Part shown: positions 25,732-35,187 of the stretch, in pieces | How positions within the stretch are numbered: the first letter of the stretch is position 1 | Layout: every line of letters starts with the position of its first letter | NCBI RefSeq assembly: GCF_943193095.1 | Contig: NZ_CALPCV010000012.1 | Location: forward strand, 1 to 64,000 | Direction of reading: 5' to 3' | Length of the DNA stretch: 64,000 nt | From: Parasutterella muris | GTDB taxonomy: Bacteria > Pseudomonadota > Gammaproteobacteria > Burkholderiales > Burkholderiaceae_F | Program-made: the position numbers and the translations under genes | The notes under the pieces: model-generated | What the model was told of the DNA's origin: nothing | The model's input: the letters and a program-made list of their open reading frames with translations, nothing else | Databases searched by the model: none

Positions 25732-27090
25732 TTAAATTTTTTTCTTGACAGGCCTCTGCCAGCCCTGAATTTCTGTCTGCCGCACGCGGCTGATAACTAA
25801 AACATTTTCCGACACGTTCTTTGTCACTGTCGTACCAGCCCCAACTGTAGCGCCTTTGCCCACTTTAACAGGCGCGACAAGCTGAGTATCACTGCCGATA
25901 AAGCAGTCGTCTTCAATGACCGTCCTGAATTTATTCACGCCGTCATAGTTGCATGTAATCGTTCCTGCTCCGATGTTGACTCCGGAACCCATAGCCGTAT
26001 CGCCGATATACGAGAGATGATTGACTTTGCTTGCGGCACCGATCGAGCTTTTCTTAATTTCTACAAAGTTGCCAATGTGCACATCGTCCGACAGTTCTGC
26101 AAGCGGTCTCAATCGCGCAAAGGGCCCGATCTTCGCGTTCTTTCCGACTGTAGCTCCGTCAAAATGACTGTACGCTTCAACGGTTGTTCCGCTTCCGATC
26201 ACAGAAGACTTAATCACACAGTACGGGCCGATCTTCACATTGTCTTCTATTACAACGTCACCTTCAAAAACGCATCCGACATCGATGAAAACATCGCGGC
26301 CGCACTTCAAATTTCCGCGAATATCCAGTCGGTTTTTGTCTGCGAGAAGCACGCCCTGCTTCATCAGTGCCACTGCCTGTCTGGCCTGATAAGCGCGTTC
26401 CAAGGCTTCTAACTGAAGTTTGTTGTTGGCACCTTCAACTTCCCAAGGGTCCGTTGCTTTAAAGGCATGTACAGTGCGGCCTTCACTGGCAGCCATCCCA
26501 ACCAGATCTGTCAGATAGTATTCCTGCTGATTATTGTCGCAGCGAAGGTTTTTAAGCCAGCGCGTAAGATCCGGCGTCGGCACCAGCATAAATCCGGTAT
26601 TTACCTCCCTGACCTTCTCCTGCTCGCTGTCTGCGTCTTTCTCTTCTACGATACGTTTTATCTCTCCGTTTTCACGAATAATTCTTCCGTAGCCGGTCGG
26701 ATCATCTAAATCGATCGTCAAAAGACCAAACCCGCCTTCAGCAGCCTGAACGAGCTTTTTCAGCGTATCGGCAGTAATCAGGGGCACATCTCCGTATAAG
26801 ACCAAAGTCGGAGAAGAAGGATCAAGGTATCTCTCGGCCTGCAGGACAGCGTGTCCTGTGCCTTTTTGTTCTGCCTGAAGCGCAAAGGATACCGGCTCAC
26901 CATCCAGATGCGACATCACGGATTCGGCTCCGTGCCCAACCACAACAATAATTTTTCCTTCCGAGGAGACTTGTTTTGCAGCCGCAAGGACATGATCCAG
27001 CATCGGCTTGCCGCCGACCGGCTGCAGAACTTTGGGAAGTGAAGAATACATGCGTTTGCCGAGTCCGGCAGCCAAAATAACTATGTTCAT
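25732..27090 (-). CDS. glmU: Bifunctional GlmU: GlcN-1-P acetyltransferase / GlcNAc-1-P uridyltransferase
   Basis: 452 residues. N-terminal pyrophosphorylase domain with ILAAGLGKRMYSSLPKVLQP; C-terminal left-handed beta-helix of hexapeptide repeats (from about 250) with GDTAMGSGVNIGAGTITCNYDG. It makes UDP-GlcNAc from glucosamine-1-phosphate, acetyl-CoA and UTP. Middle gene of SSS symporter-glmU-glmS, with 12-base gaps on both sides, so the two sugar-nucleotide enzymes are co-produced. Confidence 0.98.
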   Translation of the reverse strand: MNIVILAAGLGKRMYSSLPKVLQPVGGKPMLDHVLAAAKQVSSEGKIIVVVGHGAESVMSHLDGEPVSFALQAEQKGTGHAVLQAERYLDPSSPTLVLYGDVPLITADTLKKLVQAAEGGFGLLTIDLDDPTGYGRIIRENGEIKRIVEEKDADSEQEKVREVNTGFMLVPTPDLTRWLKNLRCDNNQQEYYLTDLVGMAASEGRTVHAFKATDPWEVEGANNKLQLEALERAYQARQAVALMKQGVLLADKNRLDIRGNLKCGRDVFIDVGCVFEGDVVIEDNVKIGPYCVIKSSVIGSGTTVEAYSHFDGATVGKNAKIGPFARLRPLAELSDDVHIGNFVEIKKSSIGAASKVNHLSYIGDTAMGSGVNIGAGTITCNYDGVNKFRTVIEDDCFIGSDTQLVAPVKVGKGATVGAGTTVTKNVSENVLVISRVRQTEIQGWQRPVKKKI

Positions 27091-27102
27091 TTTCTCAACA
27101 AA

Positions 27103-28569
27103 TTAGCTTGCAGAATCATATAAATACTTGTCTTTGTTTTCCTGCCAGGAGCGAACGCATTCGCGATTTGCCCGAAGCGGCAGCAAAGAACCGAGTACCT
27201 GTCCAAAACCGGCGGCGAGGAATCCGCCCAGAAGCGCCGGGAATTCCTCCCCTAACGCAGTAAATGAAAGCACACCCCAGACAATGGTCCCGATGAAGAT
27301 GGAGCACCAGCACCCGATCGTTGTGGAACGCTTCCAATACAGCCCTAGCGTCAGCGGCCAGAAAGCGCCAATCACCGGGAATTGATAAGCCATAGCCGCC
27401 AATTCATAAATCGGAGTGCCTTCCATACTGAGCGCATAGATCAAAACGCCAATTGCAAACACGATCAGTGAAATTCTCATCGCCTTCAATTCGCGCTGGT
27501 CGCTGAGCGGCATGATGTTTCTCAGAACGTTCTCAACAAATGTTGTTGTCGGAGCAAGCATGGTAGCTGAAGCGGTTGACATCACAGCCGAGAGGACAGC
27601 ACCAAAGAAAAGAATGCGCAGCCAAAGCGGCATGTATTCCTTAATAAAGCTCGGCAGGATCTCCTGCGGATCGCTTGCCATCAGCTTTGCTGCCAAATCC
27701 GGAACCGCAAGGGTTGCGGCAATAACGATAAACATCGGGACCGAGGCAAACAACAGATAAAAAGAGCCGCCGAGAATAGGACCGAAACAGGCTATCTTCT
27801 CAGATTTTGCCGACATGACGCGCTGGAATACGTCCTGCTGAGGAATAGAGCCGATCATCATAGTGATCGCCGCAGAAGTCCAAAACATCCAATCCTTAAA
27901 CGTATTTTCCGGGAAGAATCGAAACAGCTGATGTTCGCTCGCATATTCCGCAACTTTCATCGGACCACCCGCCATAGATCCCGCAAAGCAGGCGACAATC
28001 ACCAAACCGATAACGATGATGATCATCTGGAAAAAATCCGTGAGCGCAACAGACCACATACCGCCGAAAACGGTATAGATCAAAACGACAATCGTTCCGA
28101 CAATCATGGCATTGCTGACAGAGACATAACCTTCGGTCAGCAAATGAATGACAAGGCCCAAGGCTGCTACTTGAGCTGCAACCCAACCTAAATATGAGAG
28201 AACGACGAAAATTGAACAGCAGAGTTCTACTGACACGCCGTACCTTCTTCGATAGAAGTCGCCGACGGTAAGAAGACTCATGCGATAAAGCTTTCTGGCA
28301 AAAAACATTCCCACCAGAATCAGAGCCATACTGGAACCAAAAGGCTCCTCTACAACTCCAGACAATCCATTTTGAATAAACTGTCCGGGAAGACCAAGAA
28401 CCGTCTCACTGCCAAACCACGTCGCAAAAGTCGCTGTAATAACCATTACCAGCGGAAGCGATCGACCGGCCAAAGCGTAGTCAGTGGTGCTTCGGACCCG
28501 TGTGGCCGCAAAAAGACCAATCGCGACGGTGCAGAGCAAATACAAACCAACAAACAGGGTCAGTTTCAT
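27103..28569 (-). CDS. Sodium:solute symporter (SSS family)
   Basis: 488 residues, about thirteen transmembrane segments. N terminus with STTDYALAGRSLPL and GLPGQFIQNGL; central SIPQQDVFQRVMSAKS and the SAVMSTASATMLAPTTTFVENV block are SSS signatures. Solute not identifiable from sequence. First gene of the operon with glmU and glmS; GAGGAT precedes the ATG. Its link to amino-sugar metabolism is only positional. Confidence 0.9.
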   Translation of the reverse strand: MKLTLFVGLYLLCTVAIGLFAATRVRSTTDYALAGRSLPLVMVITATFATWFGSETVLGLPGQFIQNGLSGVVEEPFGSSMALILVGMFFARKLYRMSLLTVGDFYRRRYGVSVELCCSIFVVLSYLGWVAAQVAALGLVIHLLTEGYVSVSNAMIVGTIVVLIYTVFGGMWSVALTDFFQMIIIVIGLVIVACFAGSMAGGPMKVAEYASEHQLFRFFPENTFKDWMFWTSAAITMMIGSIPQQDVFQRVMSAKSEKIACFGPILGGSFYLLFASVPMFIVIAATLAVPDLAAKLMASDPQEILPSFIKEYMPLWLRILFFGAVLSAVMSTASATMLAPTTTFVENVLRNIMPLSDQRELKAMRISLIVFAIGVLIYALSMEGTPIYELAAMAYQFPVIGAFWPLTLGLYWKRSTTIGCWCSIFIGTIVWGVLSFTALGEEFPALLGGFLAAGFGQVLGSLLPLRANRECVRSWQENKDKYLYDSAS

Positions 28570-28660
28570 TGCCGGATTATCCTCGTATCAAAAAATGAAA
28601 AAGAACGGTCGGCCTTTCGACTCTCCGAGCCAATGTTTAATTTTAGAAAAAAATTACTTG

Positions 28661-28692
28661 CAAGAAAAGAAAAAAGGGGCTTTTTGCCCCTT
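28661..28692 (-). terminator. Intrinsic terminator after the Tim44-like gene
   Basis: On the reverse strand, stem AAGGGGC/GCCCCTT with an A5 loop followed by TTTTTCTTTT. It separates the DUF971-ubiE-Tim44 unit from the SSS-glmU-glmS operon. Confidence 0.9.
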
Positions 28693-28710
28693 TCCGAAGG
28701 AACCTAAAAA

Positions 28711-29640
28711 TTAAGCCTGCTGAATGCCTGCAAGCAGCCAGCCTGACTTGCCTTCCTTGGATTTAACCAAATTCCAAATCTCGTTGATCTTAGTCGGTTC
28801 ACCGTTCTCTCTCAAATCTCCGGTGAAGCGGACAGAGGCAACGTACTCGGTCGGAGTCGTTTCAAAACCGGCAAGATCCGTGTGAAGGCTGACGATTTCA
28901 GTCAGGTTCGCGCCTTTAATTTCGCGACGCTGATGCGTCAGTTCAATGAACAGATCATCCGTGCAGTAGTTGGCGAGATCGTCCATATCTCCGCAGTCCC
29001 AAGCCTTCTGAAGCATCTTGAAATAGGCAGAGGACATATTCAGGAATTCTTCCTTATTGAATTCAGCAGGAACCTCAAAGCTGGAGGCGGAACTCTCGGA
29101 AGGATTCTCAGAGAATTCATCCATCGCGGAACCCGGACGAGCGCTAAAAGAAGAAGAGAGCGGTTCGGATGATTTCATCATGGGTTCGGGAGCCTTGTTT
29201 TCCTGCGGGAACGAAACCGAGCTTGTGCGCTGCTGCGTACTGGATGCCGCCGTAGTCTTTCGGGCCGTGAACATTCTAAAGGCGAGCAGCGCAAGCATAG
29301 CAAGCGTCAAAATCATCAGGAACTGTGCAAAGCCTTCGCCTAAACCAAGCATATTGGCAAGCGCCATAAAGCCGAGTGCAGCGGCAGCGCCGATTAAAAG
29401 ACGTTTACCCATGCTCATACCGGCAGTCTTCGCTGCGGCAGTACCGGCAGCCGCAGCTGCTCCGGGCTTACGCGCCGCGGCGGCAGGGGCTTTTGAAGAG
29501 AACGGGGAGGAGGGAGCCGCCTTGGGGATGCTCATTGAACGGCCAAAACTGGAGCCGCCTCCAAGGCGAGCCGCGGATGCGTCTACCGTGACAGCGACAA
29601 GAGAGAGGCCGATCAAAAGAGCGGCAAAAAATTTCTTCAT
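28711..29640 (-). CDS. Tim44-like domain protein
   Basis: 309 residues from the ATG with AGAGGA upstream; a TTG 18 bases earlier overlaps the ubiE stop and is less likely. A signal peptide or first helix (MKKFFAALLIGLSLVAVTVDASA) is followed by an Ala/Ser/Pro-rich segment, a transmembrane pair near 80-125, a Ser-rich linker and a C-terminal Tim44-like domain (about 180-305) with WDCGDMDDLANYCTDDLF. Tim44-like proteins in bacteria are of uncertain role. Sits after ubiE as in other betaproteobacteria. Confidence 0.87.
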   Translation of the reverse strand: MKKFFAALLIGLSLVAVTVDASAARLGGGSSFGRSMSIPKAAPSSPFSSKAPAAAARKPGAAAAAGTAAAKTAGMSMGKRLLIGAAAALGFMALANMLGLGEGFAQFLMILTLAMLALLAFRMFTARKTTAASSTQQRTSSVSFPQENKAPEPMMKSSEPLSSSFSARPGSAMDEFSENPSESSASSFEVPAEFNKEEFLNMSSAYFKMLQKAWDCGDMDDLANYCTDDLFIELTHQRREIKGANLTEIVSLHTDLAGFETTPTEYVASVRFTGDLRENGEPTKINEIWNLVKSKEGKSGWLLAGIQQA

Positions 29641-29654
29641 ACTTTCCTCTATTT

Positions 29655-30404
29655 TCAATTTTTATATCCAATGTGAAGGGCTGTAATTCCAAAGGTGAAA
29701 TTTTCCCACTCAACCTTTGAAAACCCCACGGAACTCATGATTTTAGCAAGAGTTTGCTGATCGGGGTGCATTCGGATGGACTCCGCTAAGTAACGATAGT
29801 TTTCAGCGTTTCCGGCGATTTTTGAGGCCAAAAAGGGCATCACATGGAAAGAATAAAAATCATAGAATGGTTTCATCCATGCCGCAGGTTTGGAAAACTC
29901 AAGAACTATAACTTTTCCGCCCGGTTTACATACACGCAGCATTTCGGCAAGCGCCCTGTCTTTGTGCGTCATATTTCTCAGGCCGTAAGACACAATCACG
30001 ACATCAAAGTAGTTGCTCGGGCACGGGAGCGCCTCAGCGTCACACTCCGCGACATACGGAACATGCCCGGCCTCGCGCAGTCTGCGTTCACCAATCTTGA
30101 GCATCTCTAAATTGATGTCGGTAAGCCAGACTTCGCCTGACGGACCGATCTTTTTCTCGATCAGCAGTGAAATATCGCCGGTTCCGCCTGCGATATCAAG
30201 TACCTTCATATTTTCCTTGATGTCCGCTTTGTGAATCGCAGCATGTTTCCACATCCTATGCAGCCCAAAAGAAAGAATGTCATTCATCAAGTCATAGCGG
30301 GGAGCGACTTCATTAAAGACCTCCTTCACATGTTCTGCTTTTTCTTCCTCCGGAACTTTCTTAAATCCGAAGTCTGTTAGGTGTTTTTGCTCTTTGTCAG
30401 TCAT
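29655..30404 (-). CDS. ubiE: Ubiquinone/menaquinone C-methyltransferase
   Basis: 249 residues, SAM-dependent methyltransferase. It methylates demethylmenaquinone and the ubiquinone precursor. Motifs: VFNEVAPRYDLMNDILSFGLHRMWK, SAM-binding VLDIAGGTGDISLL, and VSYGLRNMTHKDRALAEMLRVCKPGG. With menB and menE nearby it completes late menaquinone synthesis; whether ubiquinone is also made cannot be told from this window. Lies 2 bases after the DUF971 gene. Confidence 0.97.
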   Translation of the reverse strand: MTDKEQKHLTDFGFKKVPEEEKAEHVKEVFNEVAPRYDLMNDILSFGLHRMWKHAAIHKADIKENMKVLDIAGGTGDISLLIEKKIGPSGEVWLTDINLEMLKIGERRLREAGHVPYVAECDAEALPCPSNYFDVVIVSYGLRNMTHKDRALAEMLRVCKPGGKVIVLEFSKPAAWMKPFYDFYSFHVMPFLASKIAGNAENYRYLAESIRMHPDQQTLAKIMSSVGFSKVEWENFTFGITALHIGYKN

Positions 30405-30406
30405 GA

Positions 30407-30814
30407 TTAATGATTTGGGCAGCTTGGTTTCTTTTTTTCAATAAAAGGAAGGTTTGCCGGATCATCCGGATCTCTTGATGCGCCGGCCTGTGTCAGCTCA
30501 CTGAGGTAATCCTCCCAAAGCTGATCCTTGCGGACTCCGATTTCATAGAGCCAGTCCCAGCTGTATAGGCCGCTGTCATGGCCGTCTGAAAACGTAATCT
30601 TCAGCGCATACTCTCCGACAGGCTGGACGTCGGTAATCGTCACATCCCGTTTGCCGACCTGAAGTTTTTTCTCCTCAGGGGTATGCCCCTGAACTTCTGC
30701 CGACGGAGAGAATACTCTCAGGAATTCGTAAGGAAGCTCAAAGGGTTCTTCACCAAAGACGATTTCCAATAAACGTGATTTATTTCTGAAATTAATAGAT
30801 GTAGGATTTTTCAT
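30407..30814 (-). CDS. DUF971 domain protein
   Basis: 135 residues, small soluble protein with the DUF971 (gamma-butyrobetaine hydroxylase N-terminal-like) fold: PTSINFRNKSRLLEIVF at the start and FSDGHDSGLYSWDWLYEIG later. In betaproteobacteria this gene regularly precedes ubiE. Members have been linked to Fe-S or metal handling, but the role here is not shown. First gene of a reverse three-gene unit. Confidence 0.88.
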   Translation of the reverse strand: MKNPTSINFRNKSRLLEIVFGEEPFELPYEFLRVFSPSAEVQGHTPEEKKLQVGKRDVTITDVQPVGEYALKITFSDGHDSGLYSWDWLYEIGVRKDQLWEDYLSELTQAGASRDPDDPANLPFIEKKKPSCPNH

Positions 30815-30941
30815 GTTATTGCTCTCAATCGCAAAAGTGTATCAAGCTTATAGAGGCCTCTATCCCCGGAAGCTTTTTTCACCGAATATGAGCGATTGAT
30901 TTGATTTAACCGATGACTGTTTTGTAGAATTGAACATCTTA

Positions 30942-31018
30942 GCACCCGTAGCTCATCTGGATAGAGTACTGCCCTCCGAAGGCAGGGGTAGTGGGTTCGA
31001 ACCCCGCCGGGTGCGCCA
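30942..31018 (+). tRNA. tRNA-Arg (CCG)
   Basis: Cloverleaf with acceptor stem GCACCCG/CGGGTGC, anticodon loop CTCCGAA (anticodon CCG), T-arm GGGTTCGAACCCC, discriminator G and encoded CCA. It reads CGG codons. Stands alone between the DUF971 gene and the LysE exporter gene. Confidence 0.96.
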
Positions 31019-31149
31019 TTTTCTCTTGATCACTCTTCAGCTTTCGGGCGCCTCTTCCCGTGTTTCCTTTGTTTTAAGCAAAAAACAAGGATTTCAGCCG
31101 GGCTCATTTATATAATGATTCAAATCTCGATCCGTAAAAGAGCGCAGAA

Positions 31150-31779
31150 ATGCTTCCTGCTTTACTTACCATTGCCGGTGTCCATCTTATTGCGCTGGCA
31201 TCTCCCGGCCCTGATGTTTTTATTGTGATGCAGACCGCTGCAAGCCGATCCAGGAAGGAAGCTTTTTGCTGTGTTCTCGGAATTTCTCTGGGTGTTGCCT
31301 TTTGGGTTACTTTGGCTTTGCTCGGACTTCAGTGGCTGTTCGACACATTCATTTGGCTCCACAAAATTGTTATGGGGTTGGGCGGCATGTACCTACTTTG
31401 GATGTCATTCAATATCCTCCGACACGCGCTTAGCCGCTCTCAGGCAGCCGAGAACGTCGAAAGCGAAGTCCAATCCTCAGCCGCAAAAGCTTTTATCACG
31501 GGTCTCTGCACCAATCTTGCAAACGCCAAAGCGATCGTCTATTTCAGCGTCGTTTTCGCTCCTTTCATCACCCCGGACATGTCCGGCGGCTACTCTGCCG
31601 TGATCGGTATTCTTGTCGTTTTAGAAACATTCCTGTGGTTCTCGTTTGTCGCCCTTTTGCTCGGAATGCCAAAGCCGAAACAAATTTATCGATCAGCCGG
31701 AAGGTGGATCGACGGAGTGTGCGGCGTTATTTTCGGAGCATTCGGCGCCGCACTGCTGTACTCCGCTGCAGTTAAATAA
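31150..31779 (+). CDS. LysE family amino-acid exporter
   Basis: 209 residues with six hydrophobic segments. N-terminal HLIALASPGPDVFIVMQTAAS is the LysE/RhtB signature, followed by GISLGVAFWVTLALLG. Probable exporter of an amino acid or derivative; substrate unknown. Transcribed alone, converging on the U32 gene. Confidence 0.9.
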   Translation: MLPALLTIAGVHLIALASPGPDVFIVMQTAASRSRKEAFCCVLGISLGVAFWVTLALLGLQWLFDTFIWLHKIVMGLGGMYLLWMSFNILRHALSRSQAAENVESEVQSSAAKAFITGLCTNLANAKAIVYFSVVFAPFITPDMSGGYSAVIGILVVLETFLWFSFVALLLGMPKPKQIYRSAGRWIDGVCGVIFGAFGAALLYSAAVK

Positions 31780-31795
31780 AAGTAAGCACTTACTT
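31780..31795. terminator. Short palindrome between LysE and U32 genes
   Basis: AAGTAAG-CA-CTTACTT, 7-bp perfect arms, in the 16-base gap of two converging genes. The loop is too short and the T-run weak, so termination is only possible. Confidence 0.35.
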
Positions 31796-33049
31796 CTATT
31801 CCTCTAAGGGATCAACCTTTTGAATAATATACAGTTTATCGTTCTCTCTAATTTTTTCTGAAAGTCGGAACGTTACATGCCGCCCCTTACAAACCTGCGT
31901 CACCGGTTTGCCGTCCACACAGGGATTTTTCAATTCAGAATAAACCGCTCCCGTTGTCGGCCCGGTAATGAGGATACGATCTCCTGCTCTAATTTCTGCA
32001 GCCTGAATTAAAAATTCGGCGACACCCGCCTTAGCAAAATATTTACAGCCTTTGCCCGCATAGATCTTTCTTTCGGTAGCCTGTGAGCCGTAGCGATTGC
32101 TCCACTCCCCCATTGTCTGTCCGAGGTAATAGCCATTCCAGAATCCGCGGTTATAAACTGTTGATAATTTATCGTCCCAAGACTTGCTGATCTCTTCGTT
32201 CCAGTTTCCTGCCAAAACCTGTCTAATCGCCTGATCGTAGGCTTCAACCACGGTTTTTACGTACTCGGCACCTCGAGCGCGCCCTTCAATCTTGAAAACA
32301 CGAACACCGGCCTTCATCATCAAATCGATAAAACCAATTGTCTTCAGATCCTTCGGAGACATGATGTATTCATTATCGATTTCCAGTTCGACATCCCGCT
32401 CCTTATCTTTAACGATGTAAGCGCGTCGGCAGGTCTGCATACAGGCGCCTCTGTTAGCGCTTCTGCCGCGGGTATTGAGACTGAGGTAGCACTTGCCGCT
32501 GATCGCCATACAAAGAGCTCCGTGGCAGAACATTTCAATTCGGACCAAATCTCCGTTAGGACCTCGAATTTGTTCACTCTGTATGGCCTCGTATATTTTC
32601 TTAACCTGCCTCAGATTAAGTTCTCTTGCAAGAACCACAACGTCGGCAAACTGCGCATAGAACTTTAATGCCTCTTTGTTGGAGATATTCAGCTGCGTGG
32701 AAAGATGCACTTCCATTCCTCTTTCGCGGCAATACATCATCACCGCGGCGTCAGACGCAATCACCGCAGATATCCCGGATTCAGCCGCCGCATCAATGAT
32801 CTCTCTCATCAGAGAAATATCTTCATCATAGATAACGGTATTCACCGTCAAATAGCTTTTGACTCCGTGACTTTTACAAAGCTCTGCGATTTCCTTCAAA
32901 TCGTTTATCGTGAATTCATTTGCGGACTTAGAACGCATATTGAGCGCTCCGATGCCAAAATAAACTGAATCGGCGCCCGCCTGAAATGCCGCCGCTAATG
33001 ACTCACGTGACCCGACCGGGGCCATAATTTCAAAATCTTTACGTTCCAT
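31796..33049 (-). CDS. Peptidase U32 family protein (YegQ/TrhP-like)
   Basis: 417 residues. The U32 signature is exact: EMFCHGALCMAISGKCYLS, followed by RGACMQTCRR, supplying cysteines for a possible Fe-S cluster. N-terminal TIM-barrel part begins FEIMAPVGSRESLAAAFQAGADSVYFG; the C-terminal 60 residues form a small beta domain. Relatives hydroxylate tRNA wobble uridine (TrhP) or act with UbiU/UbiV; exact subgroup is uncertain. It ends its unit with priA, starting 1 base after the priA stop. Confidence 0.88.
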   Translation of the reverse strand: MERKDFEIMAPVGSRESLAAAFQAGADSVYFGIGALNMRSKSANEFTINDLKEIAELCKSHGVKSYLTVNTVIYDEDISLMREIIDAAAESGISAVIASDAAVMMYCRERGMEVHLSTQLNISNKEALKFYAQFADVVVLARELNLRQVKKIYEAIQSEQIRGPNGDLVRIEMFCHGALCMAISGKCYLSLNTRGRSANRGACMQTCRRAYIVKDKERDVELEIDNEYIMSPKDLKTIGFIDLMMKAGVRVFKIEGRARGAEYVKTVVEAYDQAIRQVLAGNWNEEISKSWDDKLSTVYNRGFWNGYYLGQTMGEWSNRYGSQATERKIYAGKGCKYFAKAGVAEFLIQAAEIRAGDRILITGPTTGAVYSELKNPCVDGKPVTQVCKGRHVTFRLSEKIRENDKLYIIQKVDPLEE

Positions 33050-33050
33050 A

Positions 33051-35060
33051 TTAAAAACTCAAAGGGTCAACGTCGATATGCCAAACATTCTTGAACTGCC
33101 GGTTTTCTATTTCTGATGTGAATACCGCTAAAAACCGCTGCAGTTCCATTTTGTTGTCTGCCTCTATCAGCAGCTGAGCCCGTTCAATATCCATTACCTT
33201 CTGAACCGTCTGCGGAACCGGATCATAGAACCGAACACTTCTCGTTTGGACAGAAAGACCGATTTTCTTTACCTGAGATAGGAAGTCCAAGACTTCTCTA
33301 ATGTCCTTTCCTTCGGAAATCATGAGCGCCTGAGCAGAGTACGGCGTCATGGAAGCTGTTTTACGTGCTTTTAATTCCTCTTGAGCAAATCCTTCGAAAT
33401 CGTTGTCCTTCAGATATCGAAACAAGCTGTCCTTCGGATATTTCGTTTGAATCAGTACTTCGCCCTGCTCTCCGCTCCTTCCGGCACGTCCGGCAACCTG
33501 CATGAGCACGGAAAACAGTCTCTCTCGAGCGCGGTAGTCAAAGGACAGAAGCTGCGGATCAGTGTTCAGCACAACGACCAAAGACACCTTCTTGAAGTCG
33601 TGTCCTTTCGCCACAATCTGAGTTCCGACCAGAATATCAACTTCTCCGCTGTGAACTGCTTCAAGCATCCGACTCGCGCTTCCTCTGCGTCGGGCCGAAT
33701 CCTGATCAAGTCTCATGATTTTAGCCTCGGGCCATTTTACTTCCAGCTCTTCTTCCGCCCTCTGAGTTCCTCTTCCGACGGGCTGAAGCTCATAGGAGCC
33801 GCACTTTGGACAGCTCGTGGGCAGCTTCATACTCCATCCGCAGTAATGACAGGTAAGTCTTCCCGTTGTTTTATGGAAGACCGCATAGGCCGAGCAGTGG
33901 GGACAAGTCGAGTGCCAACCGCAGCTTTTACACTCCACGACCGGCGCAAAGCCTCGACGATTTAAGAAAACAATCGATTGGCGCCCCTTTTCCAGGGTAT
34001 CTGTAATTTTCTCCGCTGTCTCTGAGCATATCCCGTTCTGCGGACGGTCCAAAGAAGTATCAATAAGCGTAATACGGGGAAGCTCAGCTGATTCGACTGC
34101 CCGCTTCTTCATCTTGTAAAGCCGGAATCTTCCTTCCAAAGCGTTTCGATAGGACTCCAGAGACGGCGTTGCAGAACCCAAAAGCACAGGAATGCCTTCA
34201 ATCTGAGCTCTTTTAAGCGCTAGGTCCCTCGCGTTATAACGAACCCCTTCATGGGATTTATAGGAAGCATCATGCTCTTCGTCGACTATGATCAGCTTTA
34301 AATTCGGAAGGCTGGCAAATACGGACAGACGTGTACCGACCAAAATACTTGCCCGCTCTTCATGACAGGCCAGCCAAGATGAAGCTTTCTGACCTTCGGC
34401 CATGGATGAATTCCACGTAGCGACAACCCGATCTTTAAATCGATTGCCTATCCGGGAAACCAATTGAGGCGTCAGATTAATCTCCGGAACCATCAGCAGG
34501 ATCTGAGCCTTTGGATCGGCTTTAAATGTATTCTCAATAAGCCTTAGATAAACCTCTGTCTTGCCGCTTCCGGTAACACCGAAAAGAAGAGCCGGTGAAA
34601 ATCCTTTGCTTTGAGAAAAGTCATCCACAATAGCCTCCTGCTCTTTGTTGAGCAGGGGGATGTCTTCCGGAGCGTCGTTAGATTTAAATTTTCGGTCTCT
34701 TAATTTGGAAAGAGAATTCGCATAGTTCGGACCGGGAATCCTGCGGAAAAATTTTGGAAGTGCAGGGACCGCCACCATCCCGTGCCTGCTGAGATAATAA
34801 CGAGCGGCAAAGGCGGTCAGTCTCATCCAGTTTTCGGAAAGCGGCGCAATTTCGTCCGGTCTTCCGGCAACCTTTCTCAGTTTATTGACCGGCCATTCGG
34901 AACTGTCGGAGAATCCGGCAACGATGCCTATGACATTTCTTCTTCCAAGCGGGACAATACAGCGCTCTCCGACGTGCAAGCCCAGCTCCGGCACATTCTT
35001 ATAGTCGAGCTGGCCCCTTAAAGGAGCATCAACAATGACTTTAACAATTGACTGGGCCAT
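33051..35060 (-). CDS. priA: Primosomal protein N' (replication restart helicase PriA)
   Basis: 669 residues, somewhat short but complete. 3'-binding domain at the N terminus, Walker A GVTGSGKT (161-168), Walker B DEEHD (260-264), and a zinc region with paired cysteines (CKSCGWHSTCPHC, CHYCGW, CPKCGS) inside the helicase core, then GTQIVAKGHDF and VAGRAGRSGEQGEV. It reloads the replisome at stalled forks. Same strand as, and 1 base ahead of, the U32 gene. Confidence 0.97.
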   Translation of the reverse strand: MAQSIVKVIVDAPLRGQLDYKNVPELGLHVGERCIVPLGRRNVIGIVAGFSDSSEWPVNKLRKVAGRPDEIAPLSENWMRLTAFAARYYLSRHGMVAVPALPKFFRRIPGPNYANSLSKLRDRKFKSNDAPEDIPLLNKEQEAIVDDFSQSKGFSPALLFGVTGSGKTEVYLRLIENTFKADPKAQILLMVPEINLTPQLVSRIGNRFKDRVVATWNSSMAEGQKASSWLACHEERASILVGTRLSVFASLPNLKLIIVDEEHDASYKSHEGVRYNARDLALKRAQIEGIPVLLGSATPSLESYRNALEGRFRLYKMKKRAVESAELPRITLIDTSLDRPQNGICSETAEKITDTLEKGRQSIVFLNRRGFAPVVECKSCGWHSTCPHCSAYAVFHKTTGRLTCHYCGWSMKLPTSCPKCGSYELQPVGRGTQRAEEELEVKWPEAKIMRLDQDSARRRGSASRMLEAVHSGEVDILVGTQIVAKGHDFKKVSLVVVLNTDPQLLSFDYRARERLFSVLMQVAGRAGRSGEQGEVLIQTKYPKDSLFRYLKDNDFEGFAQEELKARKTASMTPYSAQALMISEGKDIREVLDFLSQVKKIGLSVQTRSVRFYDPVPQTVQKVMDIERAQLLIEADNKMELQRFLAVFTSEIENRQFKNVWHIDVDPLSF

Positions 35061-35187
35061 AGCGCTGAGATATTCCGTACAAATTTAAAAAGAACGGCCT
35101 CCAAGTTAACTCAGAGACCGATCGAATTACTTTACTTCATTAACAGCCGGTTTTTCAGCTCAAATACAATTTGATTCCATTTTTCAC

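Noticed and set aside
25700..25740. glmS ribozyme
   Set aside because: glmS starts 12 bases after glmU, leaving no room for the ribozyme leader.
30930..31115. 61-codon forward frame over tRNA-Arg
   Set aside because: It reads through the tRNA gene and has no RBS.
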